Shown here: positions 4,632-5,026 of the stretch, one piece after another
How the letters are laid out: the number at the start of each line of letters is the position of its first letter
Numbering within the stretch: position 1 is the stretch's first letter
NCBI GenBank assembly: GCA_021788795.1
Contig: JAJYKG010000171.1
Location: forward strand, 1-5,026
Length of the DNA stretch: 5,026 bases
Direction of reading: 5' to 3'
Source: Thermoplasmata archaeon
Lineage (GTDB): Archaea > Thermoplasmatota > Thermoplasmata > RBG-16-68-12
The notes under the pieces: generated by a model
The model's input: only the letters and a program-made list of their open reading frames with translations
The model's database searches: none
Told to the model about the DNA's origin: nothing
Translations under genes and position numbers: made by a program

Positions 4632-5026
4632 CCAGCGGTGGGGGCAAGCTCATGGCGTGAGAACTGCCCGGCCGGTGAAGCTCCTTCGTCCATGTCCCCG
4701 ACACACACATCCGCGAGCCAAGGATTGCGACCGCGTTCGCTGGCTTGTTGCTGCGGAGCATGAGGGGCGCGGACGTCATCGCGCTGAAAGTCGGGCTGCG
4801 GATGTTGTGCGCTCACGCTTCCGGCCCATCGGTCTCGCCACCTGTCTGGTCGGCCGACAGTGCCCGGCGCTTCGGTGGGGGCGGCGTCCCCCGACAATCA
4901 TCGACAGCAACGACGATCCCCATGTTCTCCTGCTGCCCCCCATCTGTTACGAAGACGACTGGGAACACGACCGCGCCTTCGCCACGAGCAACGAAGTCGT
5001 GCCCAAGTCAGAGGAATGCCCGCTTC
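4632..5026. other. Unexplained sequence beyond the acyl-CoA synthetase breakpoint
   Basis: This 395-base stretch replaces what should be the rest of the acyl-CoA synthetase. No RNA gene, terminal inverted repeat or known protein family is recognised. Two + strand frames stay open to the window edge, and minus-strand frames near the right edge hit stops (for example TGA and TAA within the last 135 bases). The sequence looks somewhat less GC-extreme than the neighbouring genes. It could be the edge of a mobile element, a rearranged piece of another locus, or a chimeric join. Confidence 0.4.
4807..5026 (+). CDS. Possible partial coding region running off the right edge, unknown
   Basis: This + strand frame is free of stops from about 4648 to the window end. 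Its last 44 or so residues look protein-like (TIIDSNDDPHVLLLPPICYE, then a run rich in Asp/Glu with Trp), with mostly G or C at third positions. The GTG at 4807 is an arbitrary start; no ribosome site decides it. The frame one base later is also open to the edge (ATG at 4760) but reads as Ser/Thr/Pro-rich, shadow-like sequence. I recognise no family. It may be a real gene of the inserted or rejoined segment, or chance openness in GC-rich DNA. Confidence 0.22.
   Translation, partial: MRSRFRPIGLATCLVGRQCPALRWGRRPPTIIDSNDDPHVLLLPPICYEDDWEHDRAFATSNEVVPKSEECPL

Noticed and set aside
4171..4897. Minus-strand open frames spanning the acyl-CoA synthetase remnant and the right-end segment
   Set aside because: They are shifted frames of the acyl-CoA synthetase remnant that continue by chance into the unexplained segment. 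Neither contains the missing synthetase domain or another family motif.
1..5026. CRISPR array, origin or attachment-site signals
   Set aside because: No regularly spaced direct repeats, iteron clusters or tRNA 3'-end duplications are visible in the window.

Overview
The window reads as a GC-rich archaeal chromosome segment, most likely from a high-GC Thermoplasmata-like lineage. The domain-level call rests on features visible here: a class II tRNA gene with what looks like a bulge-helix-bulge intron, TATA-type box A elements placed at archaeal distances from starts, a probably leaderless gene, a membrane-anchored cupredoxin rich in N-glycosylation sequons, and several small zinc-ribbon proteins, one of them on a two-helix membrane hairpin. 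The placement in Thermoplasmata is an inference from protein style, not something proved by the sequence.

Left part (1-1736): the C-terminal part of an aldo/keto reductase enters from the left on the + strand and stops 3 bases before the end of a converging minus-strand gene. That gene encodes a secreted, C-terminally anchored protein with two tandem cupredoxin domains, both with a complete type 1 copper ligand set. Upstream of it on the same strand is a tRNA-Leu(UAA) gene that makes sense only if a 34-nt intron is removed from its T-loop. A TATA box sits about 24 bases before the tRNA 5' end.

Middle (1737-2652): a short divergent control region separates the tRNA from a + strand short-chain dehydrogenase/reductase. 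Its TATA box lies about 27 bases before the chosen ATG, which suggests leaderless transcription. The SDR has Phe where the catalytic Tyr of YxxxK should be.

Right-middle (2662-4183): a run of minus-strand genes made of a six-cysteine small protein, a membrane-hairpin/zinc-ribbon protein with its own TATA box, a DUF488 protein and a four-cysteine small protein. The last three are close enough to be one transcript.

Right end (4302-5026): only the C-terminal subdomain of an AMP-forming acyl-CoA synthetase remains. Homology stops abruptly near 4628 and an in-frame stop follows at 4650-4652. The 395 bases beyond this breakpoint match nothing I recognise and may be an inserted element, a rearrangement or an assembly join.

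The strongest unusual observation is the T-loop intron (position 59/60) in tRNA-Leu. Next are the acyl-CoA synthetase breakpoint with the unexplained sequence beyond it, the SDR active-site change, and an EF-hand-like loop inside the first cupredoxin domain.
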